The notes under the pieces: generated by a model
Told to the model about the DNA's origin: nothing
Databases searched by the model: none
Seen by the model: the letters and a program-made list of their open reading frames with translations, nothing else
Shown: positions 9,210 through 20,364 of the stretch, one piece after another
Position numbering within the stretch: position 1 is the stretch's first letter
Layout of the letters: the number at the start of each line of letters is the position of its first letter
Origin: Marinobacter sp. S0848L
Lineage (GTDB): Bacteria; Pseudomonadota; Gammaproteobacteria; Pseudomonadales; Oleiphilaceae
DNA length: 64,000 bases
NCBI RefSeq assembly: GCF_023016065.1
Contig: NZ_JALKAQ010000002.1
Location: forward strand, 248,001-312,000
Direction of reading: 5' to 3'
Made by a program: the position numbers and the translations under genes

Positions 9210-9652
9210 GTGCACAAATCCCGTTCTGGCAGCGTAAACGCCTTGATGAAATGACCCCGTCAGAGTGGGAGTCCTTGTGTGACGGCTGTGGCCAATGTTG
9301 CCTTCAAAAGCTGGAAGATGAAGAAACCGGCGACGTGTACCACACCGACCTGGTTTGTCGGTGTATGAACATCGAAAACGGCCAGTGCACGGTTTATTCT
9401 CAGAGGTCAGACGTGGTTCCCGAATGCACGGTGCTTACGCCAGACACTATTACTGATTATGCCTGGCTGCCGCATACCTGCGCTTACCGAACGCTCGCCG
9501 AAGGCCGGCCACTGGCCGATTGGCACCCGCTGCGGTCGGGCGACCCGGATACTGTGCGCAAAGCCGGTTTATCCATTCAAGGTAGAGTGACCTCCGAAAG
9601 CGATGTGCCGGAAGAGGAATGGGAAGAACATATAATTCACTGGATTATCTAA
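9206..9652 (+). CDS. ycgN: YcgN family cysteine-cluster protein (UPF0260)
   Basis: A 148-residue cytosolic protein with Cys arranged as in the YkgJ/YcgN metal-binding superfamily: CDGCGQCC near residue 26, then VCRCM, QCTVY, ECTVL and HTCAYR. The Cys cluster suggests Zn or Fe binding, but no reaction is known to me for this family. It overlaps ycgL (ATGA) and shares one base of its stop codon with the start of the next gene. Confidence 0.88.
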   Translation: MSAQIPFWQRKRLDEMTPSEWESLCDGCGQCCLQKLEDEETGDVYHTDLVCRCMNIENGQCTVYSQRSDVVPECTVLTPDTITDYAWLPHTCAYRTLAEGRPLADWHPLRSGDPDTVRKAGLSIQGRVTSESDVPEEEWEEHIIHWII

Positions 9653-9996
9653 TGATTGATGCAGATGCTTCTTTGGCTTACGCCATTTTCTGGGGTGCCT
9701 ACGCCGTGGCTTTCATCGTATTGTTTTTTATGATGAAGGCCTTGTTTCGTTTTTTGCCGTTCTATGGTTTCCGCACACTTTTGCTGGCGACTCTGACGGT
9801 TTTAGTGCTGACGCCGGTTGAATCGCCAGACATTGCAGGATGGTGGATTCCGGCATGGCTCTATGCAGGCTATGAACTGATTCTTGGGGATATTGACGCC
9901 GCAGGCATTGCGCTGTTCAACTTTGGGTTAGCGGCTGCCGTGATACTGCTGGTTTGGATTCTTGATTTGGTGCGATACCGGCTCGTGCGTAAATAA
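9652..9996 (+). CDS. Small inner-membrane protein of unknown function, three predicted helices
   Basis: I do not recognise a family. From the ATG that shares a base with the ycgN stop (TAATG) the product is 114 residues. It has three hydrophobic segments: about residues 8-32 (IFWGAYAVAFIVLFFM), 40-57 (LLLATLTVLVLTPV) and 86-108 (LAAAVILLVWILDLV), ending in a basic tail RYRLVRK. The gene lies between ycgN and a membrane-anchored VWA protein, 38 bases before the latter's start. It could therefore belong to the VWA/MoxR module downstream or to the rnd operon. Confidence 0.7.
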   Translation: MIDADASLAYAIFWGAYAVAFIVLFFMMKALFRFLPFYGFRTLLLATLTVLVLTPVESPDIAGWWIPAWLYAGYELILGDIDAAGIALFNFGLAAAVILLVWILDLVRYRLVRK

Positions 9997-10034
9997 CCCT
10001 GATAACTATCCAAATAATAACTGGTAGGCGACCC

Positions 10035-11855
<1,821 letters not shown>

Positions 11856-11885
11856 GCTTTAAAGTAACTAACAGGAATTAGACAC

Positions 11886-12728
11886 ATGAAGTTTACCGGT
11901 ACCGAAAAATACGTAGCCACCGACGACCTGCAAATGGCCGTTAACGCAGCCATCGCGCTTCAGCGCCCGTTGCTGATTAAAGGCGAGCCCGGCACCGGCA
12001 AAACCTTGTTGGCGGAAGAAATGGCGGCCTCTCTGGGAATGAAGCTGATCCCGTGGCATATCAAGTCAACTACCAAAGCCCAGCAAGGCCTGTATGAGTA
12101 CGATGCGGTATCCCGCCTGCGCGATTCCCAGCTGGGTGACGAGAAAGTAAAAGACATCCGAAACTACATCGTTAAAGGGAAGTTGTGGGAAGCCTTCGAG
12201 TCTGACGAGCAAGTGATCCTGCTGATCGATGAAATCGACAAAGCCGACATTGAATTCCCGAATGACTTGTTGCTAGAACTCGACCGCATGGAGTTCTTTG
12301 TTTACGAAACCCAGGAATTCGTTAAAGCGAAGAAGCGCCCGATCATCGTGATCACCAGCAACAACGAAAAAGAGTTGCCCGATGCGTTCTTGCGCCGTTG
12401 CTTCTTCCACTACATCAGCTTCCCGGACCACGACACCATGAAAGACATCGTGGATGTTCATTTCCCGGGCTTGCAGCAGCAAGTAGTGCGCGATGCTTTG
12501 GAAGTCTTTTTCGATGTTCGCAAAGTGCCCGGTCTGAAGAAAAAACCGTCCACATCAGAGCTGATCGATTGGCTGAAGCTACTGATGGCCGATGAACTGT
12601 CCGCCAAAGCGCTGCAGGAAAAAGACAGCAGCTCTGCATTGCCACCGCTTTACGGTGCGCTGGTGAAGAACGAGCAAGACGTTCATTTGCTGCAGAGGCT
12701 GGCGTTTATGGCGCGCCGTCGCAACTGA
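11886..12728 (+). CDS. MoxR-family AAA+ ATPase
   Basis: A 280-residue AAA+ protein with Walker A GEPGTGKT (residues 33-40), Walker B LLIDEIDKAD, sensor 1 ITSNNEKELPD and an arginine-finger region in FLRRCFFHYISFP. MoxR ATPases act with VWA proteins as chaperones that insert metals or assemble complexes. This one is flanked by two VWA genes, 30 bases after the first and 22 bases before the second. No obvious client enzyme is encoded next to it. Confidence 0.9.
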   Translation: MKFTGTEKYVATDDLQMAVNAAIALQRPLLIKGEPGTGKTLLAEEMAASLGMKLIPWHIKSTTKAQQGLYEYDAVSRLRDSQLGDEKVKDIRNYIVKGKLWEAFESDEQVILLIDEIDKADIEFPNDLLLELDRMEFFVYETQEFVKAKKRPIIVITSNNEKELPDAFLRRCFFHYISFPDHDTMKDIVDVHFPGLQQQVVRDALEVFFDVRKVPGLKKKPSTSELIDWLKLLMADELSAKALQEKDSSSALPPLYGALVKNEQDVHLLQRLAFMARRRN

Positions 12729-12750
12729 TTGCTGGCAAGAGCATCGCTTT

Positions 12751-13929
12751 ATGTTGATTGATTTTTTTCTCGAAATCCGCCGCGCGAAAGTACCGGCCAG
12801 TCTGCGGGAATTTTTGGATCTGCTGGAAGCTATCCAGCAGCGTCTGGCGTTTGCCGATATGGAAGAGTTCTATTATCTCGCCCGTGTCTGCCTGGTTAAG
12901 GATGAACGGCATTTCGATAAGTTTGACCGGGCGTTCAAGGCTTACTTTGACGGCATCGAAAACCTCGATGACCTGCTCGAGGCTTTGATTCCCGATGAGT
13001 GGCTAAGGGCTGAGTTCGAGAAGCACCTCAGCGAAGAAGAAAAAGCCAAAATCGAGTCCCTTGGTGGCCTTGAAGAGCTGATTGAAACCTTCAAAAAACG
13101 CATGGAAGAGCAGAAAGAGCGCCATGCAGGTGGAAACAAGTGGGTGGGCACCGGCGGTACATCCCCGTTTGGAGCCAACGGTTACAACCCGGAAGGTTTT
13201 CGCATTGGGCAGAAAAATGGCCGGCACGGCAGGGCAGTGAAAGTCTGGGAGAAACGGGACTACAAGGATCTGGATGACAGCATCACGCTGGGGCTTCGCA
13301 ATATCAAGGTGGCCCTGCGCCGGTTGCGCAAGTTTGCTCGCCAGGGTGCGGCCGATCAGCTGGATCTCGATGACACCATCCGGTCAACGGCCCGAAACGC
13401 TGGTTATCTGGATCTTAAAATGGTGCCCGAACGGCATAACGCCGTGAAGGTTCTGATCTTCTTTGATGTGGGTGGTTCCATGGACCCGCACATCCGCGTG
13501 TGTGAAGAGTTGTTTTCGGCGGCTCGCCTTGAGTTCAAGCACATGGAATATTTTTACTTCCACAACTTCATTTATGAAAGTGTGTGGAAGAACAATATTC
13601 GCCGAATGAATGAAACCACCAGTACGTGGGATATTCTTCATAAATACACGCCAGACTACAAAGTGATCTTTGTCGGCGATGCCACCATGGCGCCTTATGA
13701 AGTTACGCACCCTGGTGGGTCAATCGAGCACTGGAACGAAGAGGCCGGCGCAACCTGGATGCAGCGTGTGACCGAGCATTTTCATAAAGTGGTGTGGCTG
13801 AATCCGTTGCCAGAGAGCTACTGGGGCACCGGAGGATCCTTGGGTATCACCCGGCAACTGGTGAACGATCACATGTTCCCGCTTACCATTGAAGGTCTCG
13901 AATCGGCCATGAAACAGCTGACCAAATAG
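12751..13929 (+). CDS. CoxE-like VWA domain protein, MoxR partner
   Basis: Cytosolic protein of 392 residues without signal peptide. The N-terminal half is helical and charged; the C-terminal half is a VWA fold with FFDVGGSMDPHI at the metal site. Gly replaces the first Ser of the usual DxSxS, which appears to be a feature of this CoxE-like group, but I cannot check it here. Later blocks VIFVGDATMAPYE and VVWLNPLPESYWG are typical of the family. It follows the MoxR gene directly, and CoxE-type proteins normally work with MoxR ATPases. The pair probably forms a complex with the membrane VWA protein upstream; this is inference. Confidence 0.85.
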   Translation: MLIDFFLEIRRAKVPASLREFLDLLEAIQQRLAFADMEEFYYLARVCLVKDERHFDKFDRAFKAYFDGIENLDDLLEALIPDEWLRAEFEKHLSEEEKAKIESLGGLEELIETFKKRMEEQKERHAGGNKWVGTGGTSPFGANGYNPEGFRIGQKNGRHGRAVKVWEKRDYKDLDDSITLGLRNIKVALRRLRKFARQGAADQLDLDDTIRSTARNAGYLDLKMVPERHNAVKVLIFFDVGGSMDPHIRVCEELFSAARLEFKHMEYFYFHNFIYESVWKNNIRRMNETTSTWDILHKYTPDYKVIFVGDATMAPYEVTHPGGSIEHWNEEAGATWMQRVTEHFHKVVWLNPLPESYWGTGGSLGITRQLVNDHMFPLTIEGLESAMKQLTK

Positions 13930-14289
13930 CGTTTTAATTGCCCATAAAAAAGCCGATGCGTATTGCAGCATCGGCAAAGCTCGGCATATTCAAGCGGGTG
14001 CAGTCTTAAGGCGCGCCCGCCTGTTTAACGTAAGCAGAGATTAGGCCAGTTTTCTATAATGTCGTTAAAAATCAATTGTTTGATATTTGCTCTAGTGTTT
14101 CTTCGTTCGCATTGAACGCCTTTTCCTGACGCCGCCTGTCAAATATATCGACACTTTATGTCGTGCAGGCATCTCAAATGTCCATTTGGTGAATTAGATA
14201 CCGTTCTTGGCTGTTAGCCGGTGTTACTCTTTATTTCGAATTGTTACACGGCTGCCGTCTTCGTTGCGGCCAGACACCACAGGACAGCT
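13930..14289 (+). other. Intergenic region of 360 bases before the TPR/Tol-like operon
   Basis: I see no gene here. It holds a hairpin near its start (13952-13975) and a perfect -10 hexamer TATAAT at 14055-14060, without a good -35 box, which is a weak candidate for the promoter of the downstream operon. A short inverted pair, CGACA and TGTCG, lies near 14149-14163. The AT-rich part (14050-14160) is the likely regulatory zone. Confidence 0.45.
13945..13975 (-). terminator. Hairpin with U-tract on the minus strand
   Basis: GCCGATGC (13952-13959) pairs with GCATCGGC (13968-13975). The A-run just before it reads as a U-run only on the minus strand. On the plus strand no T-run follows, so it would end the VWA operon only weakly. 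No minus-strand gene is visible upstream of it. Confidence 0.5.
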
Positions 14290-15978
14290 ATGTTCGGCAA
14301 ACAAAAATCACAACTGTGCCGGATGATTGCTCCAAGGACGTTGGAGCGTTGGATATCCGGATTACTGATCGTATTCATGGTCGCCAGTGCTCAAGCTGCG
14401 TTACCCGAGAATACGATGGTGCAACTTAATGACAAAGTTGCGCGCCACACAGAGGGCGTACGGGCTATCGAACAGCAGCTTTTGGCCCTCACAGATACCC
14501 GTGTAACGGTAGCGTTTTCAATTGCCACGCCGGCCGAACTCGCTGCCGATTCCGCGCAAATTTATCTCGACCAGCAACTGGTTGCATCCCATCGGTACGC
14601 AGAAAATGACCGAGACGAGTTCGCGCAGGGGCAAGCCTTGCCGTTGTATCAAGGAAACCTCTCCAGCGGCTCTCATCACCTGAAAATCGTGGTTAACGCT
14701 CGGGCGGACAATAATCGATTCGTGCGCCGTGAGTTCGTCCATCCTTTCGTTAAACAGTCCACTAAAAAACACGTGCAGATTACTCTGCACGCCAAAGCAC
14801 CTGAATTTGAGCCAAAAGCACTGTTTTCCGAAGACGTTGCACCCCCATCCGGCAATTCAGCTCAGCAAGGCGACGCCAAGCCTGCCTCCCGAGAACGGCG
14901 GGAACAACAAATGTTTGAGCTGGCTGAGCAGGAGCGGAACAACGGCAGAACAGATGCGGCGGGTCGTTATCTTGCGAAAATGGATGAGGGCTATTGGGCA
15001 GCATTGGGTTACCTCAACCTCGCCAACGATTTTGCCAGAGACGATTTGAACTCTACGAGGGCGCTCGTTTCTCTAAGAGTGGCCATGGCGATGGCCGCCA
15101 AAGACAACAATCAGGCACGCCGCGACAACCTCCTTGATCAATTGCATCTTCGGGCCGGGTACCTTGCCCTAAAAAGCAACGAAAACGACAAGACCATTAC
15201 TCTGCTCGAAAAAGTAAGGCTGGATAGTTATTACGCGCCCCAGGCGTTGTACCTGCATGGCCTCGCGCTAGCGAACAAAGGCAGCCATCGGGCTGCCATG
15301 CAAAGCTGGCATCGCGCTAAAAAGTTTCCTCTGGCCTTTCCTGGCGTCACCGATGCCTGGATTGGTATGGGGCGGGGTTACGATTTGGCGGGTTATCCGG
15401 GGCAAGCGGGAGAATCCTGGTTAGCGGCTAACGCGGCCTATCAGGGCGAGCGAGTGACTTTGAAGGAACTCGGCCAGCGGATCAAGCAGCAAGGTGCTTA
15501 TAAGGCTCTGGTTGAAGATGCCCGAAACACTGGTCCGGAATGGTTTTTGGCGGATAGCCGAACGTTAACCCAGCCCCGGATGGCGTATCTGTTGAGATTT
15601 CTGGAAGCGGAGAAAGCTCAGGACGCCGTCAGGACCGTTGCGCTACTGGATGGGTTTGCATCGCAGCTAAACCGCAACACCCATGATCTGTCAGTGTTTA
15701 TAAAGGCGCTAACCGATTTGCGTAACTCAGGCAACACTGCTTCTTCCATCAAAGCCATGCTTTCAGAATCGAAAGATTTAAAGCAACAGATCGCTGGATT
15801 GCTCGCTCAGGTGGATGCGCAGAGAACCGGCTCTGCCCAAGCCTTGGATCAGTTGGCGTTGAATTTTGTTGAACACCAATATCAGTTGATGGGCCACGCT
15901 CTTGATAAAACGGAGCAGCAGATTGCGCACCTTTACGAATACCTTGCCCTCGAGTCGCTAGGGGAGAGTAAACAATGA
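14290..15978 (+). CDS. Exported TPR-type protein, first gene of the Tol/Exb-like operon
   Basis: About 562 residues from the ATG at 14290; the frame is open upstream, so the start is uncertain. An N-terminal hydrophobic segment (ISGLLIVFMVASAQAA, near residues 20-37) looks like a signal peptide. A beta-rich part follows (about 60-170), then a long helical region with TPR-like repeats (GRYLAKMDEGYWAALGYLNLA, the block around ALYLHGLALANKGSHRAAM, AWIGMGRGYDLAGYPGQAGE). I do not recognise a named family. Its stop overlaps the start of the next TPR gene (ATGA). A role as periplasmic scaffold in the downstream energy-coupled complex is inferred from the operon. Confidence 0.75.
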   Translation: MFGKQKSQLCRMIAPRTLERWISGLLIVFMVASAQAALPENTMVQLNDKVARHTEGVRAIEQQLLALTDTRVTVAFSIATPAELAADSAQIYLDQQLVASHRYAENDRDEFAQGQALPLYQGNLSSGSHHLKIVVNARADNNRFVRREFVHPFVKQSTKKHVQITLHAKAPEFEPKALFSEDVAPPSGNSAQQGDAKPASRERREQQMFELAEQERNNGRTDAAGRYLAKMDEGYWAALGYLNLANDFARDDLNSTRALVSLRVAMAMAAKDNNQARRDNLLDQLHLRAGYLALKSNENDKTITLLEKVRLDSYYAPQALYLHGLALANKGSHRAAMQSWHRAKKFPLAFPGVTDAWIGMGRGYDLAGYPGQAGESWLAANAAYQGERVTLKELGQRIKQQGAYKALVEDARNTGPEWFLADSRTLTQPRMAYLLRFLEAEKAQDAVRTVALLDGFASQLNRNTHDLSVFIKALTDLRNSGNTASSIKAMLSESKDLKQQIAGLLAQVDAQRTGSAQALDQLALNFVEHQYQLMGHALDKTEQQIAHLYEYLALESLGESKQ

Positions 15979-18806
15979 AACTTCCTCACGTTTCCAAGCG
16001 GCTTCTACCTTGGTTAGTGGTGGCTTCATTGGGCCAATGCCACGTATCCGCTCAGGAATCGTTTCGAGTGGAACTTGGGAAAGACGGCGAAACCCTGCGC
16101 GATATGCGACCAGTGTTTTTAACCTTTGAAACCCGACCCTTACCCGCGATCTCCCCGGCGGAGGTGGCGCGACGGTACCAGAAACTGTTCGAGGATTCCG
16201 ATGAGCCCGAGGTGCGTATTGATGCGCTGAACCGTTTGAATAACATTCGGGATCGCTCGGGGCAGGATATTGGTTTCTCGCAGGCCAGAGAGGCTGAAAT
16301 ATACCAAGAGATATTAGGCAGTTACGAAAGCATTCTGTCGCGAGGCTCTTTTTCGGGTCGTTTGGATGAATTGCTATATCAAATGGCAAAAGCGCATTCC
16401 CTGACTGGCCAGCACCAGGAATCCATTCAGCGATTGCGACAACTGGTCGGGCTGTACCCGCAATCGGTACTGGTTCCCGAAGCTCGTTTTCGCATCGCGG
16501 AAGCCGAGTTTTCCGCCGGCCGATACCAGGAGGCAGAACGTGGGTATCAGGCATTGATATCCGCAAAGCCCGATTCGGAACTTGCCACCAAAGCCAGCTA
16601 CATGCTGGGGTGGAGCCAGTTCAAACAAGGTGATTCAGGTTGGGAAAAAGCGGCAAGCACGTTCATGCAATTGCTTGACCAGCAACTTCCGGGCAGCGTT
16701 CAGGAGCAACAGCCGGTTACGTCCAATCTCAACATGATCGAAGACAGCTTTCGGATACTCGCACTTATGGCTTCCCGAATGACCGATCATCAAACCCTGG
16801 AACGTTGGTTGGCAGGTCGAAACCAGTCCCAGTGGTTTTACCTGTTGTACGACCGGCTGGCGGACTTACATGCTATCGAAGGCCGTTATGATCAGGCCGT
16901 AGCGGTGAATAACGCGTTTGTACGGGCGCACTCCGAGCATGAATCTAAGCCCGATTTTCTGGTTCAGAATGTCGAGTTCTGGAAGCGGGCGGGAGAGCTC
17001 GAGCCGGTTCGCAGGGCCAAAGCCGAGTTTGTCGAGCAGTATGTATCTGAAGAACGCTACCGGAACCTGTCGGACCTCCACCGGCAGCATTGGCAAACCT
17101 ATGGGCGATCGTTGGCTGACCACTATTACGCGGCTGGCTCAACCTATCAATCGGGAGGCGAGCCACAGGAGGCGAAGCGTTCCTGGGCTAAGGCGGCCGA
17201 ATACTACGAAGTGTTGGCGCCCCGTTCGGTGGTAGAAGGCGAGTTAATGCATTTGGCCGGGGATGCCCGATTGCTGGCAGAGCAAGATGTGCAAGCTTTG
17301 GCTAACTTCCGGCGTGCAGCCTATGGTGCGGACTATGAGCAAGCCAGAGACGCGGGCTGGGCAGCGATAACCTTGCTCAGAAGTGCGCTGCCACCTGTAA
17401 CCCACGGCCCAAAACCCGATGATGCCCAAAAAGCTCTAGCGCGGTTGAGTTCGGAAGAACAACGTTATTCGGGTACCTTCGGTACCGATGACCGAGTATC
17501 GGCATTGCGTGCCGACCTGGGGAACCGTTGGTATGCCCACGGCGACTATGAACGTGCACTCAGTTATGCCAAGAAAACACTCGATTGGGAATCACCAAGC
17601 ACTGAGCAACAATACGCTGCTTGGCTGATCATCGCCCGCGTGCAGCAACATAAGGCCGAGTTTGGTTTGGCTGAGCGGGCGTGGCGCCAAGCCATAACGC
17701 TTGCTGAAACGGAACGCCATTTGGCTGTATCACCGACTGAGCGAAACGATCTTCGCGAGCAACTGGCCGTCGCGATTTATAAGCAGGGTGAGCAAGCGGC
17801 GTCGGTCGGTAATTCGACCTTGGCTGTTGCGCACTTTAAGCGTGTGGTTAATGTGTTGCCGGGGTCCGAATTGGCGATTAAATCCCGTTTTGACGCGGCC
17901 AACACCTTATTGAAAAGTTCGGAATGGCTCGGTGCAATCAACGAACTGAAACAGTTCCGGTCAGATTATCCGAATCATGCATTAACAGACCAGATCAGCG
18001 AGAAGCTGGTCCTTTCCTATAGGCAGTCGCAGCAGCCATTAAAAGCCGCTGACGAATTGCTTGCCTCCGCAGCTCAATTGGCCGAGCCGTGGTCACACCG
18101 GCTGCGGGCCGCGGCGATCTACCACGAAGCCGGGAAAACTGACCGCCGCGACAGACTCTATCGTGAGTGGCTTTCCGTAGCGCCAACCGCAGTGTCCGCC
18201 AGTGAACATGTGCAGCAGCAGACCATGCGCCACCGACTGATCGAGTCAGGCGCAAGTGATTCCGAAACCTTGCAGGAATTAGTCGCTACGGAGTCTCGCA
18301 GCCAGTGGCATTCCGAGGAAACGCTCGTGTGGGCCGCGGATGCCGCGCTACGGCTTGGTGCTCGCGCTGCGGATAACTTTGCGGCCATTGCTCTGGTTCA
18401 TCCTCTCGAAGAAACATTGGTTCGTAAACAAGCAGCGCTGGAGCGTGCACAGAATTACCTGCTGGATGCCGAATCATTTGCTGGTGAGAAGGTGGCAACA
18501 GAGGTCTTGTTCCGGCGAGCTGAGCTCTATCGCGTACTGGCCGCCGACTTGATGGCGTCAGAGGTGCCGTCGGAGCTCAATGAGCTGGAAACTATGCAAT
18601 ACCAAATGCTGCTTGAGGAAGAAGCCTACCCGCTGGAAGAAAGGGCTCTGGAGCTGCACACGCAGAACCATCAAAAAATCAAACAACAGGGTTACGACAC
18701 GTGGATTGGGCAGAGTCTGGAGGCGTTGGCCGCCATGCACCCGGGCCGGTATAGCCGAAATCTGCGCTGGATGACATGGGCAGCACAGGAGAACGACGGT
18801 GTTTGA
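15975..18806 (+). CDS. Large periplasmic TPR repeat protein
   Basis: A 943-residue protein with a signal peptide (cleavage near HVSAQ, residue 26) and tetratricopeptide-like helical repeats over most of its length. Examples are ELLYQMAKAHSLTGQHQESI, FRIAEAEFSAGRYQEAERGY, and later KSRFDAANTLLKSSEWLGAI, which resemble the TPR repeats of YbgF/CpoB and of Glt-type motility proteins. It overlaps the genes on both sides, so the operon is translationally coupled. No enzymatic motif is visible. The likely role is a protein-protein scaffold in the periplasm. Whether it is a true orthologue of a Myxococcus Glt protein needs a profile search. Confidence 0.78.
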   Translation: MKLPHVSKRLLPWLVVASLGQCHVSAQESFRVELGKDGETLRDMRPVFLTFETRPLPAISPAEVARRYQKLFEDSDEPEVRIDALNRLNNIRDRSGQDIGFSQAREAEIYQEILGSYESILSRGSFSGRLDELLYQMAKAHSLTGQHQESIQRLRQLVGLYPQSVLVPEARFRIAEAEFSAGRYQEAERGYQALISAKPDSELATKASYMLGWSQFKQGDSGWEKAASTFMQLLDQQLPGSVQEQQPVTSNLNMIEDSFRILALMASRMTDHQTLERWLAGRNQSQWFYLLYDRLADLHAIEGRYDQAVAVNNAFVRAHSEHESKPDFLVQNVEFWKRAGELEPVRRAKAEFVEQYVSEERYRNLSDLHRQHWQTYGRSLADHYYAAGSTYQSGGEPQEAKRSWAKAAEYYEVLAPRSVVEGELMHLAGDARLLAEQDVQALANFRRAAYGADYEQARDAGWAAITLLRSALPPVTHGPKPDDAQKALARLSSEEQRYSGTFGTDDRVSALRADLGNRWYAHGDYERALSYAKKTLDWESPSTEQQYAAWLIIARVQQHKAEFGLAERAWRQAITLAETERHLAVSPTERNDLREQLAVAIYKQGEQAASVGNSTLAVAHFKRVVNVLPGSELAIKSRFDAANTLLKSSEWLGAINELKQFRSDYPNHALTDQISEKLVLSYRQSQQPLKAADELLASAAQLAEPWSHRLRAAAIYHEAGKTDRRDRLYREWLSVAPTAVSASEHVQQQTMRHRLIESGASDSETLQELVATESRSQWHSEETLVWAADAALRLGARAADNFAAIALVHPLEETLVRKQAALERAQNYLLDAESFAGEKVATEVLFRRAELYRVLAADLMASEVPSELNELETMQYQMLLEEEAYPLEERALELHTQNHQKIKQQGYDTWIGQSLEALAAMHPGRYSRNLRWMTWAAQENDGV

Positions 18807-19299
18807 CTGCACGCGGAATCTAAGCCTTTGCCTGCTGGTCGCGGTTGCGGCCGCGTTATCGGGATGCGCGGCAACCGGTAGCGGCGCTGGTTCGGATAAA
18901 AGCCGGACATCGTCGCAACTCGACCATTCACCGGAGCAGGCGGAGAGTTTGGCTCGTGAAGGTAAGAACGCCTATGAACGGGGTGACTTGGAGGCTGCTA
19001 TTCAATCATGGCAGCGTGCGGTGTCGCTTAATCCGGCCGATGCAGCCACCGTCAATAATCTTGCTCTGGTTCTAAAAGACGAAAACCGGTTTGCTGAAGC
19101 GGCGAAGCTTTTGGAGAAAGGTGTCGATGTGTCGCCGGGAACGGCTGAATTGCACTACAACCTGGCGGTTATATCCGAGCTCTACCTACTCCAGCTCGAC
19201 AAAGCTCTGACTCACTACAAGCGTTACCAGCAGCTTTCCAGTAATGAAGATGAGGCGGTTGCGGGCTGGATTGTGGATTTGGAACGGAGGCTTCAATAA
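18799..19299 (+). CDS. TPR lipoprotein
   Basis: A 166-residue protein from a GTG start that overlaps the previous gene by eight bases. The signal peptide ends in the lipobox LSGC (Cys near residue 23), and the residue after Cys is Ala, which fits sorting to the outer membrane. The mature part has about three TPR units (NAYERGDLEAAIQSWQRAVSLNP, then AATVNNLALVLKDENRFAEAAKLLEKG, then AELHYNLAVISELYLLQLDKAL when read in shorter pieces). An outer-membrane TPR lipoprotein next to TolQ/TolR genes could link the motor to the outer membrane, as proposed for Pal- or Glt-type systems. Confidence 0.8.
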   Translation: MFDCTRNLSLCLLVAVAAALSGCAATGSGAGSDKSRTSSQLDHSPEQAESLAREGKNAYERGDLEAAIQSWQRAVSLNPADAATVNNLALVLKDENRFAEAAKLLEKGVDVSPGTAELHYNLAVISELYLLQLDKALTHYKRYQQLSSNEDEAVAGWIVDLERRLQ

Positions 19300-19646
19300 T
19301 GCGTTCGTTAGTAAAAATCGGCGGCTTTTTTGCACTTGTCTTGACGATTGACTTGCCTTTGGCCGCACAATCAGAAACGTCCGTCGAGCGCGCTGAGACA
19401 TCGCCTTTGAGTGTTGCCGGGATATCCGCGAGCCCGGGTGAGGATGACCCACGGATTCTTTACATCTTGCCATGGCAAGGCCCCAGCTTGCCCAGAAGGC
19501 CAAGGGCCGAGCTGAATCAGGAATTGCCCGAACTTACCCAACCGGTAACCGCAACAGCCGTGGAAAACCACCGTCTGTTTCGTGAAACCCTGAACCCACT
19601 GGTTTTGGAGCCAACAGGCATGGCTGCAGGCCGGGATAAACCGTGA
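19299..19646 (+). CDS. Small exported protein of unknown function in the Tol/Exb-like operon
   Basis: 115 residues. Its ATG shares one base with the stop of the TPR lipoprotein gene. A signal peptide is clear (IGGFFALVLTIDLPLAAQ). The mature part has a striking aromatic-Pro-basic stretch, ILYILPWQGPSLPRRPRAE, and is otherwise low in recognisable features. I do not recognise a family. The position inside the operon suggests a periplasmic accessory of the complex. Confidence 0.65.
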   Translation: MRSLVKIGGFFALVLTIDLPLAAQSETSVERAETSPLSVAGISASPGEDDPRILYILPWQGPSLPRRPRAELNQELPELTQPVTATAVENHRLFRETLNPLVLEPTGMAAGRDKP

Positions 19647-19674
19647 TACAGCAGTAACAACGGAGAACAACAGT

Positions 19675-20322
19675 ATGCTCGACACCCTTATCCGATTCTT
19701 TCAGGACGGCGGTCCTTTCATGTATCCGATTGCGGTCGTTTTGGCGATTGGATTGGCGATTACTCTGGAGCGATTTATTTACCTCGGCTCGGTTCGCCGC
19801 CGTAATCGCATGGCGTTCGAACGCGGTATTTTGCCGGCATTACAAAAGCGTGATTATTCTCGTGCTATGAAGGCAGCAAGCAGCTCGGACAGTGCAATTG
19901 CTTCTGTTCTCGGCGCCGGTATAGCCCGGTTGTTGAATAACAGCCGCCGTGAAGACATCGAGTACGCCATGGAAGAGGGCTTGATGGAGGTGCTTCCGCG
20001 GTTGGAAAAACGAACCCAATACCTGGCGACTTTGGCGAACGTGGCAACGCTGCTCGGCCTGCTGGGAACCATCATTGGGTTGATTGCTGCTTTCACGGCG
20101 GTGGCTGCGGCTGATCCCGCCCAAAAAGCGAGTTTGCTGTCTGAAAGTATATCCGTTGCCATGAACACCACAGCCTTCGGTTTGATCTCGGCCATCCCCC
20201 TGCTGTTGTTCCATGCGCTGTTGCAAACCCGAACCAATGAAATCGTTGATAGCTTCGAAATGGCAGGCGTCAAACTCCTGAACATTGTGTCTGAGCCCGC
20301 AGCTGATAACGCAGCGGCGTAA
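19675..20322 (+). CDS. MotA/TolQ/ExbB proton channel family protein
   Basis: Inner-membrane stator subunit that, with TolR/ExbD-type partners, uses the proton gradient to do work on the envelope. The 215-residue protein has the three-helix TolQ/ExbB layout: helix 1 near 17-38 (YPIAVVLAIGLAITLERFIY), a large cytosolic loop, helix 2 at TLLGLLGTIIGLIAAFTAV near 118-138, and helix 3 at SVAMNTTAFGLISAIPLLLF near 160-180. The LGLLGTIIG and AMNTTAFGL blocks are the family's pore-lining motifs. The operon has two partner TolR/ExbD-type genes, not one. Confidence 0.92.
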   Translation: MLDTLIRFFQDGGPFMYPIAVVLAIGLAITLERFIYLGSVRRRNRMAFERGILPALQKRDYSRAMKAASSSDSAIASVLGAGIARLLNNSRREDIEYAMEEGLMEVLPRLEKRTQYLATLANVATLLGLLGTIIGLIAAFTAVAAADPAQKASLLSESISVAMNTTAFGLISAIPLLLFHALLQTRTNEIVDSFEMAGVKLLNIVSEPAADNAAA

Positions 20323-20364
20323 TCCGTCAGATTCTCAAACGAGTTTGAACAGGAGTAGGGCGAT

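Noticed and set aside
13952..13975. Hairpin as the terminator of the VWA/MoxR operon
   Set aside because: On the plus strand no T-run follows, so it cannot be claimed as a strong intrinsic terminator in that direction.
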